Below are positions 19,891 to 28,234 of a DNA stretch of 41,546 bases, piece after piece (the stretch's first letter is position 1; each line of letters begins with the position of its first letter). The stretch spans positions 1-41,546 of the forward strand of contig JAPHEE010000014.1 of the NCBI GenBank assembly GCA_029259545.1. The letters run 5' to 3'. The position numbers were made by a program, and so were the translations under genes. Origin of the DNA: Candidatus Alkanophaga volatiphilum. Its GTDB lineage: Archaea; Halobacteriota; Syntropharchaeia; Alkanophagales; B39-G2. A model generated the notes under the pieces. That model saw only the letters and a program-made list of their open reading frames with translations, was not told the DNA's origin and did no database searches.

Positions 19891-20056
19891 CACCCCACGT
19901 TCGGCAAACCTGATTAAAAACAATTTCGTATGAGTTTACGAGGGTAGCGGGGCAGCAACTAGGGACAGCACAAAAAGCAGATTAAGATTACGATTCCGCC
20001 GTACTGCGAGAAGGCTTAAGTTTGAGTTCTCGGTCGATGTAGCTGAGGGGTGGCGC

Positions 20057-20413
20057 TCACTTCTCAAGGATGCGCGCCCGCCACTTGTCCTTCAGGTCCA
20101 GCTTCGTGATCATCACGTTCGACGGGTGCACGGGGCGGGGCACTTCGGAGAGGTCGGCTTTTGCCACGACGACCCCGTCCACGAAAATCACACCACGCTT
20201 GAGATCGACGGCGGTCACCTTACCTTCCTTGCCCTTGAAGTCGCCACGGAGGATGCGGACGGTGTCGCCCTTGCGCACGGGGAGGCTCCGCCGCCCGTAT
20301 TTTTCACGAAGCTCCTTACTAAGCGGCGCACTCAAGAACTTGCGACGGACGTGCAGCGGCGCCTCGTACATTGCGAGCCGCTGCTTCCTCGGCTGCTTGG
20401 ACTTCGTGCGCAT
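20057..20413 (-). CDS. rpl24: Ribosomal protein L24 (uL24)
   Basis: Archaeal L24 has 118 residues with a KOW motif ([20 protein letters not shown], about residues 45-65) and the lysine-rich archaeal N-terminus [11 protein letters not shown]. It binds 23S rRNA early in 50S assembly. I chose the ATG at 20413, since the upstream codon at 20422 is GTG and families start at [12 protein letters not shown]. It follows L14 closely, as in the conserved operon. The next expected gene, S4e, is absent; cobQ follows after a 166-base spacer. Confidence 0.94.
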   Translation of the reverse strand: MRTKSKQPRKQRLAMYEAPLHVRRKFLSAPLSKELREKYGRRSLPVRKGDTVRILRGDFKGKEGKVTAVDLKRGVIFVDGVVVAKADLSEVPRPVHPSNVMITKLDLKDKWRARILEK

Positions 20414-20432
20414 CCTTAACACCTAACCCGAC

Positions 20433-20831
20433 CTAAACAATTATACTCGCCGCAGATGCGATCTTCGAGAAGCGCTCGACAGCCTCCTTGGCGACAGGAC
20501 CCCTAATTTCCGTGCCCTTCGGGTCGCCTTTGTCGTCGGTGATGATGGCGGCGTTATCTTCGAACTTCACCCTTATCCCCGAGGGGCGGCGTATCTCCTT
20601 CTTCTGCCTTATGATCACGGCGTTCAGCACCTGCTTCCGCATCTCCGGCGTGCCCTTCTTGACGGAAACGACCACCATGTCGCCGACGCCCGCCGCCGGG
20701 TAGCGGTTGAGCACACCACGGTAACCTTTTACCATGATGATCTGCAATTCCTTCGCCCCCGTGTTGTCTGCGCATTCCAAACGGGCACCAACTGGCAACG
20801 CCCGCGGAACGCTCGACTTTATTCCCTTCAT
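20433..20831 (-). CDS. rpl14: Ribosomal protein L14 (uL14)
   Basis: This is universal ribosomal protein L14 (132 residues), recognised from [19 protein letters not shown], the [11 protein letters not shown] segment and the C-terminal [16 protein letters not shown]. It sits at the subunit interface. The ATG at 20831 is preceded by GGGGAGG at good spacing, so the 12 extra N-terminal residues of the ORF track are not real. It is separated from S17 by an unusual spacer of about 490 bases and probably uses its own promoter. Confidence 0.96.
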   Translation of the reverse strand: MKGIKSSVPRALPVGARLECADNTGAKELQIIMVKGYRGVLNRYPAAGVGDMVVVSVKKGTPEMRKQVLNAVIIRQKKEIRRPSGIRVKFEDNAAIITDDKGDPKGTEIRGPVAKEAVERFSKIASAASIIV

Positions 20832-20886
20832 CTGCCTCCCCTTCTGTGAATGCAAGACGGACCTCACTTGCGATTCGTAGGGAGTT

Positions 20887-20901
20887 CTTTAATAAGTTTC
20901 G
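20887..20901 (-). promoter_or_regulatory. Promoter for L14-L24
   Basis: On the minus strand a purine-rich CGAAA is followed by CTTATTAAAG, a good match to an archaeal BRE plus TATA box, about 60 bases upstream of the L14 ATG. It lies in the S17-L14 gap and would restore transcription of L14 and L24 after the interruption of the operon. Confidence 0.5.
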
Positions 20902-21130
20902 CTCGGTGCCCTTTAAACGGTGAACAGACCGAGAACATCATGCGTTAAGGGTGACGCGCGGAAAACGTTGATCCAGTATGAGTAGTAGGATCATAGCTTA
21001 ACGGTCGGAGTCGGTGCGCAAGCTCTTAGGAGGATGCATATTTTCATAAGCCTTGGCGGCAGGAGACCTTTTAATGGGTGGAGGGATGCCACCTTTCTCA
21101 CCCCGTTTTAAGCCGATAATTTTCGAGGCA

Positions 21131-21276
21131 GAGCCTTAGGGCGCGCTTGCGGACGCTTCGAAGGCGATGCCGCTCTTAACTGGCTCCTCCCGCAGGCTGC
21201 TGCCAGCTGCCTTATGCGGGCGATGATCGCTCGCATGAGACCACCGCAAGCCGCCCCTTCAGACGGGGTAGTTGAC
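21131..21276 (+). repeat. Structured repeat element, copy E (in the ribosomal operon)
   Basis: This sequence of about 146 nt begins GAGCCTTAGGGC, like copies B and D, and ends with the hairpin CCGCCCCTTCAGACGGGG followed by TAGTTGAC. That terminus resembles IS200/IS605 right ends. An internal hairpin, GCGGGCGAT/ATCGCTCGC, is visible. It lies on the plus strand, antisense to the ribosomal genes, inside the S17-L14 gap (20832-21323). The rest of that gap (20902-21130) shows no gene. It is more diverged than copies A-C; boundaries are approximate. Confidence 0.5.
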
Positions 21277-21323
21277 CTGGGCCTCCGATTCGGAAAACAG
21301 AATGAAACCTAAAACTGCCTCCT

Positions 21324-21668
21324 TCACTCCTTTCTTATCTTCTCAACGACGACGAAACTTTTCGTCTTACTTATCGGACGGCATTCTGCAATCTTCACGA
21401 TGTCGCCGACCTTCGCATTTATACATGGCGGGTTGTGAGCATGGATTTTAGAAGTACGCCGCTCGTACCTCTCATATTTTCTTATCTTCTTCAAATACTC
21501 CCGCTTCACGACGACGGTCTTGGGGGCCCTATCTTTGATGACCTCTCCCACCAGTATTTGCCCGCGTATGGGCAACTTCCCGTGGAACGGGCAGTTCTCG
21601 TCGTCGCACTCCTCCTCAGGAGGTTGCACATCCAGCCCAATATCCCTCGCTTTGCCCAACCGTCTCAC
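21324..21668 (-). CDS. rps17: Ribosomal protein S17 (uS17)
   Basis: Archaeal S17 has 114 residues and an archaeal N-terminal extension with Cys residues ([20 protein letters not shown]), then the OB-fold core ([20 protein letters not shown]) and [16 protein letters not shown]. It binds 16S rRNA. It starts with a GTG overlapping the Rpp29 stop by four bases, so translation is coupled. It ends the upstream part of the operon, and a long gap with element E follows. Confidence 0.94.
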   Translation of the reverse strand: MRRLGKARDIGLDVQPPEEECDDENCPFHGKLPIRGQILVGEVIKDRAPKTVVVKREYLKKIRKYERYERRTSKIHAHNPPCINAKVGDIVKIAECRPISKTKSFVVVEKIRKE

Positions 21669-21967
21669 CTTGCCTTCCTCATAAGCTTTTTAATTCTATC
21701 TTCAGGTCTCACCGCCAAAATATCGCCCCTGACAAGGACATTACCTTCCTCTAACTTGAAAAGGAACACATTTCCACGTTTTGGTATCTTCTTCCTGACG
21801 CCACCTTTTTCGATGACGAACATATTTTTTGTCTCATCAACGACAATACCACTCAGCCCGCGCATACACTCATTCGTACTCTCTGCGACCTCAATCTCAA
21901 GCCCAATGAACTCATGGAGTATTAGATTTCTTGGTGTTATTTTCACCCTCCACCCTCCTGCTGGCAC
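21665..21967 (-). CDS. rnp1: RNase P protein component 1 (Rpp29)
   Basis: This is the archaeal RNase P subunit Rpp29/POP4 (100 residues), with the Sm-like barrel motifs [30 protein letters not shown] and the lysine-rich [14 protein letters not shown]. With Rpp21 it helps RNase P RNA process pre-tRNA 5' ends. Its place between SUI1 and S17 is the standard archaeal arrangement. The stop overlaps the S17 start. Confidence 0.93.
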   Translation of the reverse strand: MPAGGWRVKITPRNLILHEFIGLEIEVAESTNECMRGLSGIVVDETKNMFVIEKGGVRKKIPKRGNVFLFKLEEGNVLVRGDILAVRPEDRIKKLMRKAR

Positions 21968-21979
21968 GCCGCAGCACGG

Positions 21980-22273
21980 TCACTCTTCGACAGTGTATCC
22001 CATCTCTTGCAACACTTTCTTCACTTTTTCAGTCTGATCGCCCTGAAGCTCGATGCGTCCGTCTTTGACGGTGCCGCCGCACGCACACCGCGTCTTCAGC
22101 TCCTTGGAAAGCGCCCGGAGATCTATGTCCTTTGCGTTTATCCCTTCGATGACGGTCATCAGCTTCCCAAAGCGCCTCCTCGTCGTCGTCACCTTCACCC
22201 GCTGTAGCTCCTTTACTATCTCTTCACAAACGCACAAATCCTTAGGAAGCCCACACTTCTCACAAACTTCCAT
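21980..22273 (-). CDS. Translation initiation factor SUI1 (aIF1)
   Basis: Archaeal initiation factor 1 has 97 residues and helps select the start codon on the 30S subunit. It has a small N-terminal zinc ribbon ([13 protein letters not shown]) and the SUI1 fold with [34 protein letters not shown] and the C-terminal KVLQEMGY. The start overlaps the L29 end by 14 bases. The zinc ribbon is typical of archaeal versions. Confidence 0.93.
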   Translation of the reverse strand: MEVCEKCGLPKDLCVCEEIVKELQRVKVTTTRRRFGKLMTVIEGINAKDIDLRALSKELKTRCACGGTVKDGRIELQGDQTEKVKKVLQEMGYTVEE

Positions 22274-22475
22274 GCGCCCTCCGCCTCTCTTCTAACACCG
22301 TTTTTATCCTCGCAATCGTCCTCCTTATCTCACGAACTCGTCCAGGATTTTCAAGGGCGCCCCCCGCCGCTATCTTCGTGCGTTCCCGCAGCAACTCCAT
22401 ACTCAGCTCTCGCAGCTCCTCTCTAAGCTCCGCATCGCTCATTTTCCTTATCTCGTCCATCCTTAAAATCGCCAT
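22260..22475 (-). CDS. rpl29: Ribosomal protein L29 (uL29)
   Basis: L29 has 71 residues and is a two-helix bundle near the peptide exit tunnel. Conserved segments are [13 protein letters not shown] and [19 protein letters not shown]. The start codon overlaps the final base of S3 and the end overlaps SUI1, which indicates tight translational coupling. Confidence 0.93.
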   Translation of the reverse strand: MAILRMDEIRKMSDAELREELRELSMELLRERTKIAAGGALENPGRVREIRRTIARIKTVLEERRRAHGSL

Positions 22476-23137
22476 CAGACTCCCCCCTCCGTAGCTTCGG
22501 TCTCTGCAACTTCCTCAGCTTCTGCTTCAACTCCTGCCCCCGCCTCTGGCTTGACCACCTCGAACCTATCTGGGATCTTGGCGTCGGGGCGTATTAGCCT
22601 CACCTTGACGCCGATGACCCCCGCTTTTTTCTTTGCGATCGCAAAGCCCTCGTCCACCATCTCCTGAGCGGGCTCGCCGCAGTGCTTGATGTAGCCGGCG
22701 ACGAACTTCTCGGTCCTCGCTCGAGGTCCAGAAAGTTTCCCTGAGATCGTAATCTCACAACCGAGAGCGCCTGCGTCCATGATGCGGCGGAGCGTCGAAC
22801 GCCCCGCACGACGGAAGTGCCAGCCACGTTCTATGAGCTTTGCGAGCTTTGATGCCATCAGCTGCGCGTTCAGCTCCGGCATCTCTACTTGCTGCACATC
22901 AATCTGTGGGTTATCGAAGTCGTGAGCCTCCACAACTTCCTTTGTTATCTTCCGTATCGTCCTGCCGTCCTTCCCGATCACCATGCCCGGTCGCTCCACG
23001 TACACCGTAATTTGCGTGCCCATCGGCGTCCTCTTTATTTCCATACCGCCATAGCCGCCCCTGTCCAGCTCTTTCGCAAAGTATTCATTAAGCTTTACTT
23101 TCTTCAAACCTTCCTCCACGAACGTTCGCTCTATCAA
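22475..23137 (-). CDS. rps3: Ribosomal protein S3 (uS3)
   Basis: S3 has 220 residues with a KH domain ([18 protein letters not shown], about 50-70) and a C-terminal S3 domain ([20 protein letters not shown]). An acidic low-complexity tail (about 195-220, Glu/Ala rich) is typical of some archaeal S3 proteins. It lines the mRNA entry tunnel. It overlaps L22 by four bases. Confidence 0.96.
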   Translation of the reverse strand: MIERTFVEEGLKKVKLNEYFAKELDRGGYGGMEIKRTPMGTQITVYVERPGMVIGKDGRTIRKITKEVVEAHDFDNPQIDVQQVEMPELNAQLMASKLAKLIERGWHFRRAGRSTLRRIMDAGALGCEITISGKLSGPRARTEKFVAGYIKHCGEPAQEMVDEGFAIAKKKAGVIGVKVRLIRPDAKIPDRFEVVKPEAGAGVEAEAEEVAETEATEGGV

Positions 23138-23601
23138 TGCCCGCCCTCACCCCTTAGTATAACCTCAACGGTGACGGTTTCTGTGTTTTTCGGAGTTGCT
23201 CTGCCAAAAGCTCGTGGCATGAAACCTCGTATCGTCCTGCCTTTTTTGGTGGCGATGTGCCAGATCCGCATCTCTTCGGGCTCAAGCCCCTTGTAGGCGG
23301 CGTTCGCCGCCGCATCCTCCAGTAATCGCAAGATGGCTCTCGCTGCTTTCACGGGATAACGTCCTGCATACCATTTCTCCAACCCTCGGCGGTGCCCGAC
23401 CTTGCGCTTGTGCTTCCTGAACGGCACCGGTCTCTTCATTTCGATCACTTCCTCCAGATACCTCTTCGCGTCGCTGAACTTCATGCCCCTGATGGCATTA
23501 CATATCTCATAAGCATGCTTTCTGGAGATGTGCAACTCGCACGCCATCGCCTTTGCCGTCGTTTCCGGGTCTGCCTCGACGCAGAACTTTAACCGTCCCA
23601 T
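23134..23601 (-). CDS. rpl22: Ribosomal protein L22 (uL22)
   Basis: L22 has 155 residues, the archaeal size. Its motifs include [38 protein letters not shown] and the C-terminal hairpin region [15 protein letters not shown] that reaches into the exit tunnel. It starts 7 bases after S19 and overlaps S3. Confidence 0.95.
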   Translation of the reverse strand: MGRLKFCVEADPETTAKAMACELHISRKHAYEICNAIRGMKFSDAKRYLEEVIEMKRPVPFRKHKRKVGHRRGLEKWYAGRYPVKAARAILRLLEDAAANAAYKGLEPEEMRIWHIATKKGRTIRGFMPRAFGRATPKNTETVTVEVILRGEGGH

Positions 23602-23608
23602 ATCCGCA

Positions 23609-24022
23609 TCACTTCAGCGGCACATACTTCGACGACCTCGTGGCGCCGACGCCCGCGGCGCCGTGCACGACTCTCTTACGCGTGAGCGCGAATTCCCCCA
23701 AATAATGCCCTATCATCTCCGGCTTTATCTCCACGTACTGGAATGCCTTGCCGTTATGGATTCCGATGGTTTTCCCCACCATTTGCGGCAGTACTATCAT
23801 GTCTCGCAGGTGCGTCTTGACAACATCCCTCTTCCGCAACTTCTCAAGTAGCTTCTTCTCTTCCTCTCTAAGCCCACGACGCAACTTCCTACGTTGCCTC
23901 GCTGGTAATAGCTCCGCTAGCTCCTCTAAACTCATCTTTCGCAGCTTTGCCAGCGTGTAACCTCGATAAATGAACTCCTCAGCCTTCTTCGGCTTCACCT
24001 TTGCCCTCTTCTTCTTTGCCAT
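23609..24022 (-). CDS. rps19: Ribosomal protein S19 (uS19)
   Basis: S19 has 137 residues with the archaeal lysine-rich N-terminus and the conserved core [19 protein letters not shown] and [17 protein letters not shown] strong TATA box lies about 30 bases upstream of the ATG, so the S19 mRNA is probably leaderless and starts a new transcription unit inside the operon, after a 208-base gap from L2. Confidence 0.95.
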   Translation of the reverse strand: MAKKKRAKVKPKKAEEFIYRGYTLAKLRKMSLEELAELLPARQRRKLRRGLREEEKKLLEKLRKRDVVKTHLRDMIVLPQMVGKTIGIHNGKAFQYVEIKPEMIGHYLGEFALTRKRVVHGAAGVGATRSSKYVPLK

Positions 24023-24047
24023 CTCACTTCACTTTTGTTTATCTTTA

Positions 24048-24057
24048 TTTTTATAAG
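24048..24057 (-). promoter_or_regulatory. TATA box of S19, leaderless spacing
   Basis: CTTATAAAAA on the minus strand is centred about 30 bases upstream of the S19 ATG, the distance expected between TATA box and start site, so transcription would begin at or next to the start codon. The rest of the L2-S19 gap (24058-24230) holds an inverted repeat, CTCCC/GGGAG with a loop containing TTCAGTAG, near 24075-24100, and no gene. Confidence 0.65.
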
Positions 24058-24230
24058 GTGCCGCCAAGAGGCCTCCCTTTTCAGTAGTAGGGGGGAGCTG
24101 CGAGGATTTAAAAATATGTGTCGGGTGCATAAATCCAAAACGATCTCCGTGGCGTCTCCAACATTTTTGAAAAAGTGACGGAAAAGGAAAACCGAGCCGA
24201 GAGGCATGAGAAAGTAGAATAAGATGTGGT

Positions 24231-24944
24231 TCATCTCTTCCTTCGCCCTGTGCGGCGGGCTGCGATGCTTCCGACTTTACGTCCAGGCGGCGCGCCACGA
24301 GCGACGGTCTTCGGGCGTCCGACATGCTGGTGCTTGCCGCCGCCGAACGGATGGTCTACGGGATTCATCGCAACTGCACTCGTGCGAGGCCACTTTGCAG
24401 CTTTTGACTTCATCTTGTGGTATTTCTTACCGGCTTTCACGAAAGGTTTATCGGTCCTGCCGCCGCCAGCGACGACGCCGACGGTCGCCAAGCACCTCGA
24501 GTCGAACCACTTCTTCACGCCACTCGGCAACTGGACGAGCGTCCTATCACCCTCATGTGAGATGACTGTCGCGTAGCTTCCAGAAGCTCGTACGAGCTTC
24601 CCACCGTCGTTACGTTGTATTTCGAGATTACAGACCGGAAAACCCTCTGGAATCTTGCCAAGCGGGAGCGTGTTCCCTATCTTGGGCTCGGCGTCGTCGC
24701 CGTACGCGAGCACGTCGCCGACGGCTACACCCTCAGGTATGAGAATGTATTTCTCCTTGCCGTCCACCCGCACCTTACCGATTGGAGCGTTTCTCCCCGA
24801 ATCATGAACTATTTCCGTGAGCACGCAGGTCACAGTCTGCCCAATATCCACTTTTACATGTGTCAGGTCCGCCTTCCTGCGGGGCGGCGCCCGGTACGTG
24901 GGCGTGCCCTTCCCTCGGTTCTGCGCTATTATTCTCTTGCCCAT
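24231..24944 (-). CDS. rpl2: Ribosomal protein L2 (uL2)
   Basis: L2 has 237 residues and is needed for peptidyl transferase activity and subunit joining. Conserved stretches are [38 protein letters not shown] and the OB-fold with [19 protein letters not shown] lies 6 bases upstream of the ATG and the gene follows L23 by 10 bases. The His in GGGKHQH corresponds to the conserved histidine of the family. Confidence 0.97.
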   Translation of the reverse strand: MGKRIIAQNRGKGTPTYRAPPRRKADLTHVKVDIGQTVTCVLTEIVHDSGRNAPIGKVRVDGKEKYILIPEGVAVGDVLAYGDDAEPKIGNTLPLGKIPEGFPVCNLEIQRNDGGKLVRASGSYATVISHEGDRTLVQLPSGVKKWFDSRCLATVGVVAGGGRTDKPFVKAGKKYHKMKSKAAKWPRTSAVAMNPVDHPFGGGKHQHVGRPKTVARGAPPGRKVGSIAARRTGRRKR

Positions 24945-24954
24945 TGTTCACACC

Positions 24955-25203
24955 TCAGAGTATGCCAAGCTGTGTTGCAATTTCCCTCGCCTTCCCTTCC
25001 TCCTCAAACTGCACGATTGCTTTCTTTTCGCCTTTTGGAGTTATCATAGTGCGCACGCTGCGGACGCCGACGCCAAAACGCCGCTCCACCTCCTCCTTTA
25101 TCTGTTTCTTGTTTGCGTTAATGTCGACGACAAACGTCAGCTTGTTTTCCTTATCTATCAGCGTCGTCGCCTTCTCGCTTGCCACGATGTGCTTTAGGAC
25201 CAT
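24955..25203 (-). CDS. rpl23: Ribosomal protein L23 (uL23)
   Basis: L23 has 82 residues, the archaeal length, with SEKATTLIDKENKLTFVVDI and VRTMITPKGEKKAIVQF. It sits at the exit tunnel and docks SRP. It is normally preceded by L3 and L4, which are absent here. A TATA-like CTTTAAATC about 30 bases upstream suggests that transcription begins at L23, probably leaderless. Confidence 0.95.
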   Translation of the reverse strand: MVLKHIVASEKATTLIDKENKLTFVVDINANKKQIKEEVERRFGVGVRSVRTMITPKGEKKAIVQFEEEGKAREIATQLGIL

Positions 25204-25228
25204 AACTGTGAATAATTAAAGCCCCTCT

Positions 25229-25237
25229 GATTTAAAG
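25229..25237 (-). promoter_or_regulatory. TATA box of the L23 operon
   Basis: CTTTAAATC on the minus strand is centred about 30 bases upstream of the L23 ATG, in a 59-base spacer behind the MBL gene. It marks a new start for the shortened ribosomal operon, most likely leaderless. Confidence 0.55.
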
Positions 25238-25262
25238 GTTCTTACGGTGAACAGCTTTCACG

Positions 25263-25949
25263 TCACACCCGTACTCGGGCGCCGACGCCGCACCGTATAA
25301 AGTTTGCGCCGAACGCCGCTTCAAGCTCTTTTGAAGCTGCGATGCCCGTGCAGTGGCACGGCGCAACCTTCATAACGCCCAACTTTTTAAGCTCGTGAGA
25401 AATGCCGCTCTTCGGCATGTGGAAGCCGCCAAGTACGAGGTATATGGCGCCGAAGTTCTTTTTCACCAGTTTTAAAATATCGACGATGCCAGGGTGAGCG
25501 CAGCCCGTGACGACGACGTTCCCAAGCTCGGTCCGTGCGACCAGAGCTTGCTCTCTTATGAAGCTTCCGAGAGCGCCGGTGCTGTAAATGTCATCAAAAA
25601 GTCTCGTTTGCTCCTCAATGACGACAAGCCTCGTACTTCCCCCAACCGGTAACATCGAAGGACTATAAACGGTTACTGATGGGTTTTCTTTGAGTACAGC
25701 ATTCAAACCACCAGTGTGGTCGCCATGAGCGTGCGAAATTACCACAGCTTCTACGCTTCTCACATCAATACCGAGTTTCTGCATATTCCTCAGAAGAGTG
25801 GCTCCGTCACCACCTGTATCGAAAAGGAGTTTATGAGAGGCACCACACACCTCAACTTCCAAAAAGCAGGCAAAGCCCCAGCGTGGTGTCAATTCGCTTT
25901 CGAGGCTATAATTGTCGTAGACGACGGTTATGCTCAGCATCGTCCTCAC
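25263..25949 (-). CDS. Metallo-beta-lactamase-fold hydrolase (COG1237 type)
   Basis: This 228-residue protein has the metallo-beta-lactamase fold. The metal motif is SHAHGDHTGG (about residues 71-80), preceded by LLFDTGGDGATLLRNM and followed by metal-binding His and Asp in TGCAHPGIVDIL. The pattern matches COG1237, which includes the archaeal enzyme annotated as a dihydropterin ribofuranosylaminobenzene-phosphate synthase of methanopterin synthesis. A role in methanopterin formation would fit a CODH/ACS organism but cannot be shown from sequence alone. It starts 4 bases after the mrp gene and is likely cotranscribed with it. Confidence 0.8.
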   Translation of the reverse strand: MRTMLSITVVYDNYSLESELTPRWGFACFLEVEVCGASHKLLFDTGGDGATLLRNMQKLGIDVRSVEAVVISHAHGDHTGGLNAVLKENPSVTVYSPSMLPVGGSTRLVVIEEQTRLFDDIYSTGALGSFIREQALVARTELGNVVVTGCAHPGIVDILKLVKKNFGAIYLVLGGFHMPKSGISHELKKLGVMKVAPCHCTGIAASKELEAAFGANFIRCGVGARVRV

Positions 25950-25953
25950 TCAT

Positions 25954-27192
25954 TCACTGCTTTTCCCCCAAAAATTCCCTGATCCTTTCCACGATCTCCT
26001 CGAACGTCTTAGCAGCTTCGACGTTTTTAACAACGAAGGGGACGCCGTCATCCCCAGCTTCCACGATTCTCGGCTCGAAAGGTATGCTCCCAAGGAAGGG
26101 GACGCCGAGCTCCACCGCCGCCCTACGGCCGCCGCCGACCTTGAACGGGAAGAGGCGAGCGCCGCAGTTTGGGCAGACGAAACCACTCATATTTTCGATG
26201 ATGCCGATGACTGGCACGTTAAGCTGCGAGGCGAAGACCACGGCTTTCCTCGAGTCCAAGAGGGCGACGTCCTGCGGCGTCGTCACCACGACGGCGCCGT
26301 TGACCTTCGGAATGAGCTGCGCGACGCTCAGAGGTTCGTCGCCTGTGTTATGGACGACAAAGCCGTTGGCGATGAAGTTCCCGCCCTCCACCCGGAGGTC
26401 ATAGACCTCGCCGATGCCTGCGGCGCTAATACTGACGACCGTTTCGACGCTCAGCGGTTGCTGCCGGCTGGCGTGCATTATGGCGTCACCCATCTCGAAC
26501 ACCGGGAGGGCGTCTCCGGGCTTGATGTCTAAAAGCTTTTTCCAGAAGAAGCGCCCGTTTTCAGCGACAAGGATGGGATGGCTCGCTGTACCTTTAATGC
26601 GGTAATTCTCGGTCTTGAGCTCGAAAAGGGAAGTGACGCCCTGCGGAATCACTTCTAAAACTCTTCGCGTCACGATCCGCCTGCGACTGTCGAGGCAATA
26701 CACCATGGCGCCAGCTCTGGTTTCTGAGATGCGAAGCGGTCCGAATGGCGTGAGTATATGAGTGTCAACGGACAAGCAACCCGGCGGTAAGTCCACAATT
26801 AGATAATCAAGCTCGCCCCATCGGACGTCGCTGAGGAACTGCCTTATTGCTGTTGCTTTCAGCGGGCCTCGCCATATCACCGGGGAGTCCTTACTTGAAA
26901 GCAGGAAACCCAAGGACATGACCTTAACGCCATATTGCGATTCCACAGGGAGGATCTCGCCGCTTTCTACGGTCGGACGCTCGTCTTCAATTCCGAGCAT
27001 CTTCGGCACATTCGGACCATGCAGGTCAGCGTCGAGAAGCCCAACACGTAAACCCTTCCTCGCAAGCGATGCCGCAAGGTTGACGGCGACCGTTGTTTTC
27101 CCAACACCACCTTTCCCGCTTATCACTACAATTTTGTATTTTACCTTCTCCATCTTCTTCTCTATCCCTTTCCGCGCCTCTTCCATCCCCAT
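25954..27192 (-). CDS. Mrp/Nbp35-type Fe-S carrier ATPase with mini-intein
   Basis: This P-loop ATPase of the Mrp/Nbp35 family transfers iron-sulfur clusters to apoproteins. It has the deviant Walker A GKGGVGKTT (about residue 27), LLDADLHGPNVPKMLG, and a C-terminal CPNC (GFVCPNCGARLFPF) for the bridging cluster. The reading frame is interrupted by a 144-residue intein after DLPPG; the extein resumes at TGDEPLSVAQL. Without the intein the protein is about 268 residues, a normal size. Three start codons are close together (GTG 27195, ATG 27192, ATG 27186); I chose 27192. It lies next to the DUF134 regulator, a frequent partner. Confidence 0.93.
   Translation of the reverse strand: MGMEEARKGIEKKMEKVKYKIVVISGKGGVGKTTVAVNLAASLARKGLRVGLLDADLHGPNVPKMLGIEDERPTVESGEILPVESQYGVKVMSLGFLLSSKDSPVIWRGPLKATAIRQFLSDVRWGELDYLIVDLPPGCLSVDTHILTPFGPLRISETRAGAMVYCLDSRRRIVTRRVLEVIPQGVTSLFELKTENYRIKGTASHPILVAENGRFFWKKLLDIKPGDALPVFEMGDAIMHASRQQPLSVETVVSISAAGIGEVYDLRVEGGNFIANGFVVHNTGDEPLSVAQLIPKVNGAVVVTTPQDVALLDSRKAVVFASQLNVPVIGIIENMSGFVCPNCGARLFPFKVGGGRRAAVELGVPFLGSIPFEPRIVEAGDDGVPFVVKNVEAAKTFEEIVERIREFLGEKQ
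26347..26778 (-). other. Mini-intein in the Mrp ATPase
   Basis: The 144-residue insertion begins with Cys (CLSVDTHILT, block A). It contains the block B T-x-x-H in GTASHPILV and ends with VYDLRVEGGNFIANGFVVHN (blocks F and G), followed by extein Thr. Cys1, the block B His, the terminal His-Asn and a Thr at +1 are all present, so splicing should be active. There is no LAGLIDADG homing endonuclease region, which makes it a mini-intein. It sits in the conserved PPGTGD loop of the ATPase, a typical active-site insertion position. The penultimate His and terminal Asn are residues 282 and 283 of the precursor counted from the GTG. Confidence 0.93.
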
Positions 27193-27195
27193 CAC

Positions 27196-27543
27196 CTAAG
27201 GCTGCCACCACGGCGGTCCTCGGCGCCTGTATCTATACGGCGGCGGCATGCCCCAAGCCTCGGTTTTGAGCACATAGTCCCCGCCCTCGATCCTGAGAGC
27301 CTTACCGTTCACGAGGGCATCTGCAATTTTCCTGCGAGCTTCTTTCAATATTCGGTGGAACGTGGGCTGGGAGACCCCCATCTCCTTCGCAGCCTCGCTC
27401 TGATCGAGCCCAAGCAGGTCCTTTAGCCGGAGGCTTTCCAGCTCCTCGACCTTCAGCACGACCTCACCCGTCACAGTCCCGACCGGAGCGAAGTATCGGA
27501 AGCCCGGCTCGAGGGCTACGAAACGGCACCGCCGCCTCGGCAC
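27196..27543 (-). CDS. DUF134 (UPF0251) HTH protein
   Basis: This small DNA-binding protein of about 115 residues has a sigma-70 region-4-like helix-turn-helix (LGLDQSEAAKEMGVSQPTFH, about 55-75) and the arginine-rich start PRRRCRFV. The family is often found next to Mrp ATPase or nitrogenase-cofactor-like genes, as here. I chose the GTG at 27543, because families begin PRRRRC and because the A/T-rich AATATATATT about 20 bases upstream would be the TATA box. The last base is next to the mrp start, so the two are cotranscribed. It may regulate this cluster. Confidence 0.85.
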   Translation of the reverse strand: MPRRRCRFVALEPGFRYFAPVGTVTGEVVLKVEELESLRLKDLLGLDQSEAAKEMGVSQPTFHRILKEARRKIADALVNGKALRIEGGDYVLKTEAWGMPPPYRYRRRGPPWWQP

Positions 27544-27553
27544 TTCCCTCACC

Positions 27554-27571
27554 AATGAATATATATTCGTT
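27554..27571. promoter_or_regulatory. Promoter/palindrome upstream of DUF134
   Basis: AATGAATATATATTCGTT is an 18-base inverted repeat with one mismatched pair. It overlaps the hisI stop codon and supplies an ATATAT core at TATA-box distance from the proposed GTG start. Its half-site AATGAAT resembles the exact palindromes upstream of cdhD and of the redoxin gene, so it could be both TATA box and regulator site. Confidence 0.45.
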
Positions 27572-27992
27572 AGATAAGAGGTTTTCGGTCGTCGCCCCTC
27601 ACGCCGTACTTCTCTTCGGGCTCAAAAACCTTCTCGCTGACGATCCTCCCGTCGAGCGTCCGGTAGAAGCAAGAGCGGTAGCCAGTATGGCAGGCGCCGC
27701 CCACTTGCTCCACTTTTAGGAGCACGGCGTCGCCATCGCAGTCCACGAGTATTTCTTTCACTATCTGTATGTTCCCGGAGGTCTCACCCTTCTTCCAGAG
27801 TTTCCTACGGCTCCGACTCCAGTAATGAGCGACGCCCGTCTCTAAGGTCTTCCTCAGCGCCTCCTTGTTCATGTGCGCCAGCATGAGAACTTCACCGGTC
27901 TTGTAGTCCTGCGCTATCGCGTGTATTAGTCCGTCTTCCTCCTCTGATTCCTTCTCTTTCCATCTTATTCCTACTAGCTCCTTCTCTGCCAT
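27570..27992 (-). CDS. hisI: Phosphoribosyl-AMP cyclohydrolase
   Basis: HisI (140 residues) opens the purine ring of phosphoribosyl-AMP in histidine synthesis. Signature segments are [38 protein letters not shown] and the metal-binding [12 protein letters not shown] and [13 protein letters not shown], with conserved Asp and Cys ligands. It is a stand-alone enzyme without the HisE pyrophosphatase domain. hisB lies at the far right of the window, so histidine genes are dispersed. Upstream, a box in GGTTAAAATCATAAG on the minus strand could serve as promoter. Confidence 0.94.
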   Translation of the reverse strand: MAEKELVGIRWKEKESEEEDGLIHAIAQDYKTGEVLMLAHMNKEALRKTLETGVAHYWSRSRRKLWKKGETSGNIQIVKEILVDCDGDAVLLKVEQVGGACHTGYRSCFYRTLDGRIVSEKVFEPEEKYGVRGDDRKPLI

Positions 27993-28091
27993 TTTACAAA
28001 ACGTAGCTAAGAACGCTTATGATTTTAACCATAAGATGAATTGGTGGTGGGTTATCGATAGGTTTATATTTTGAATAATGCGGATATTGGG

Positions 28092-28234
28092 ACGAGCCTA
28101 GGGCTATAAGCTCCGGTCAGGGGCTGCGGCGAGCCGCCCTGAAACGTCGTGAAGCTCATTCTCCGGAGCGGCGCTCTAGGCTGAGCGGAGAGGCTTAAAG
28201 TGAAGCTCCCGGCTTTAGCCGTGGAGCAGCTCAC
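28092..28234 (+). repeat. Structured repeat element, copy B
   Basis: This is the diverged member of the element family, again about 143 nt. It starts near GAGCCTAGGGC and ends GTGGAGCAGCTCAC. Relative to A and C, the 3' terminal hairpin changes on both arms (GAC/GTC to GGC/GCC, loop TTTA), a compensatory change that supports an RNA stem. The last four bases overlap the stop codon of the glycosyltransferase gene on the other strand, so it sits between two divergently ordered minus-strand genes (hisI and the GT). Confidence 0.7.

Noticed and set aside
24058-24120. Possible sixth structured element in the L2-S19 gap
   Set aside because: A CTCCC/GGGAG hairpin with TTCAG in the loop resembles the 3' hairpin of the family, but there is no room for the rest and no TCAC end, so it is noted only as an inverted repeat.
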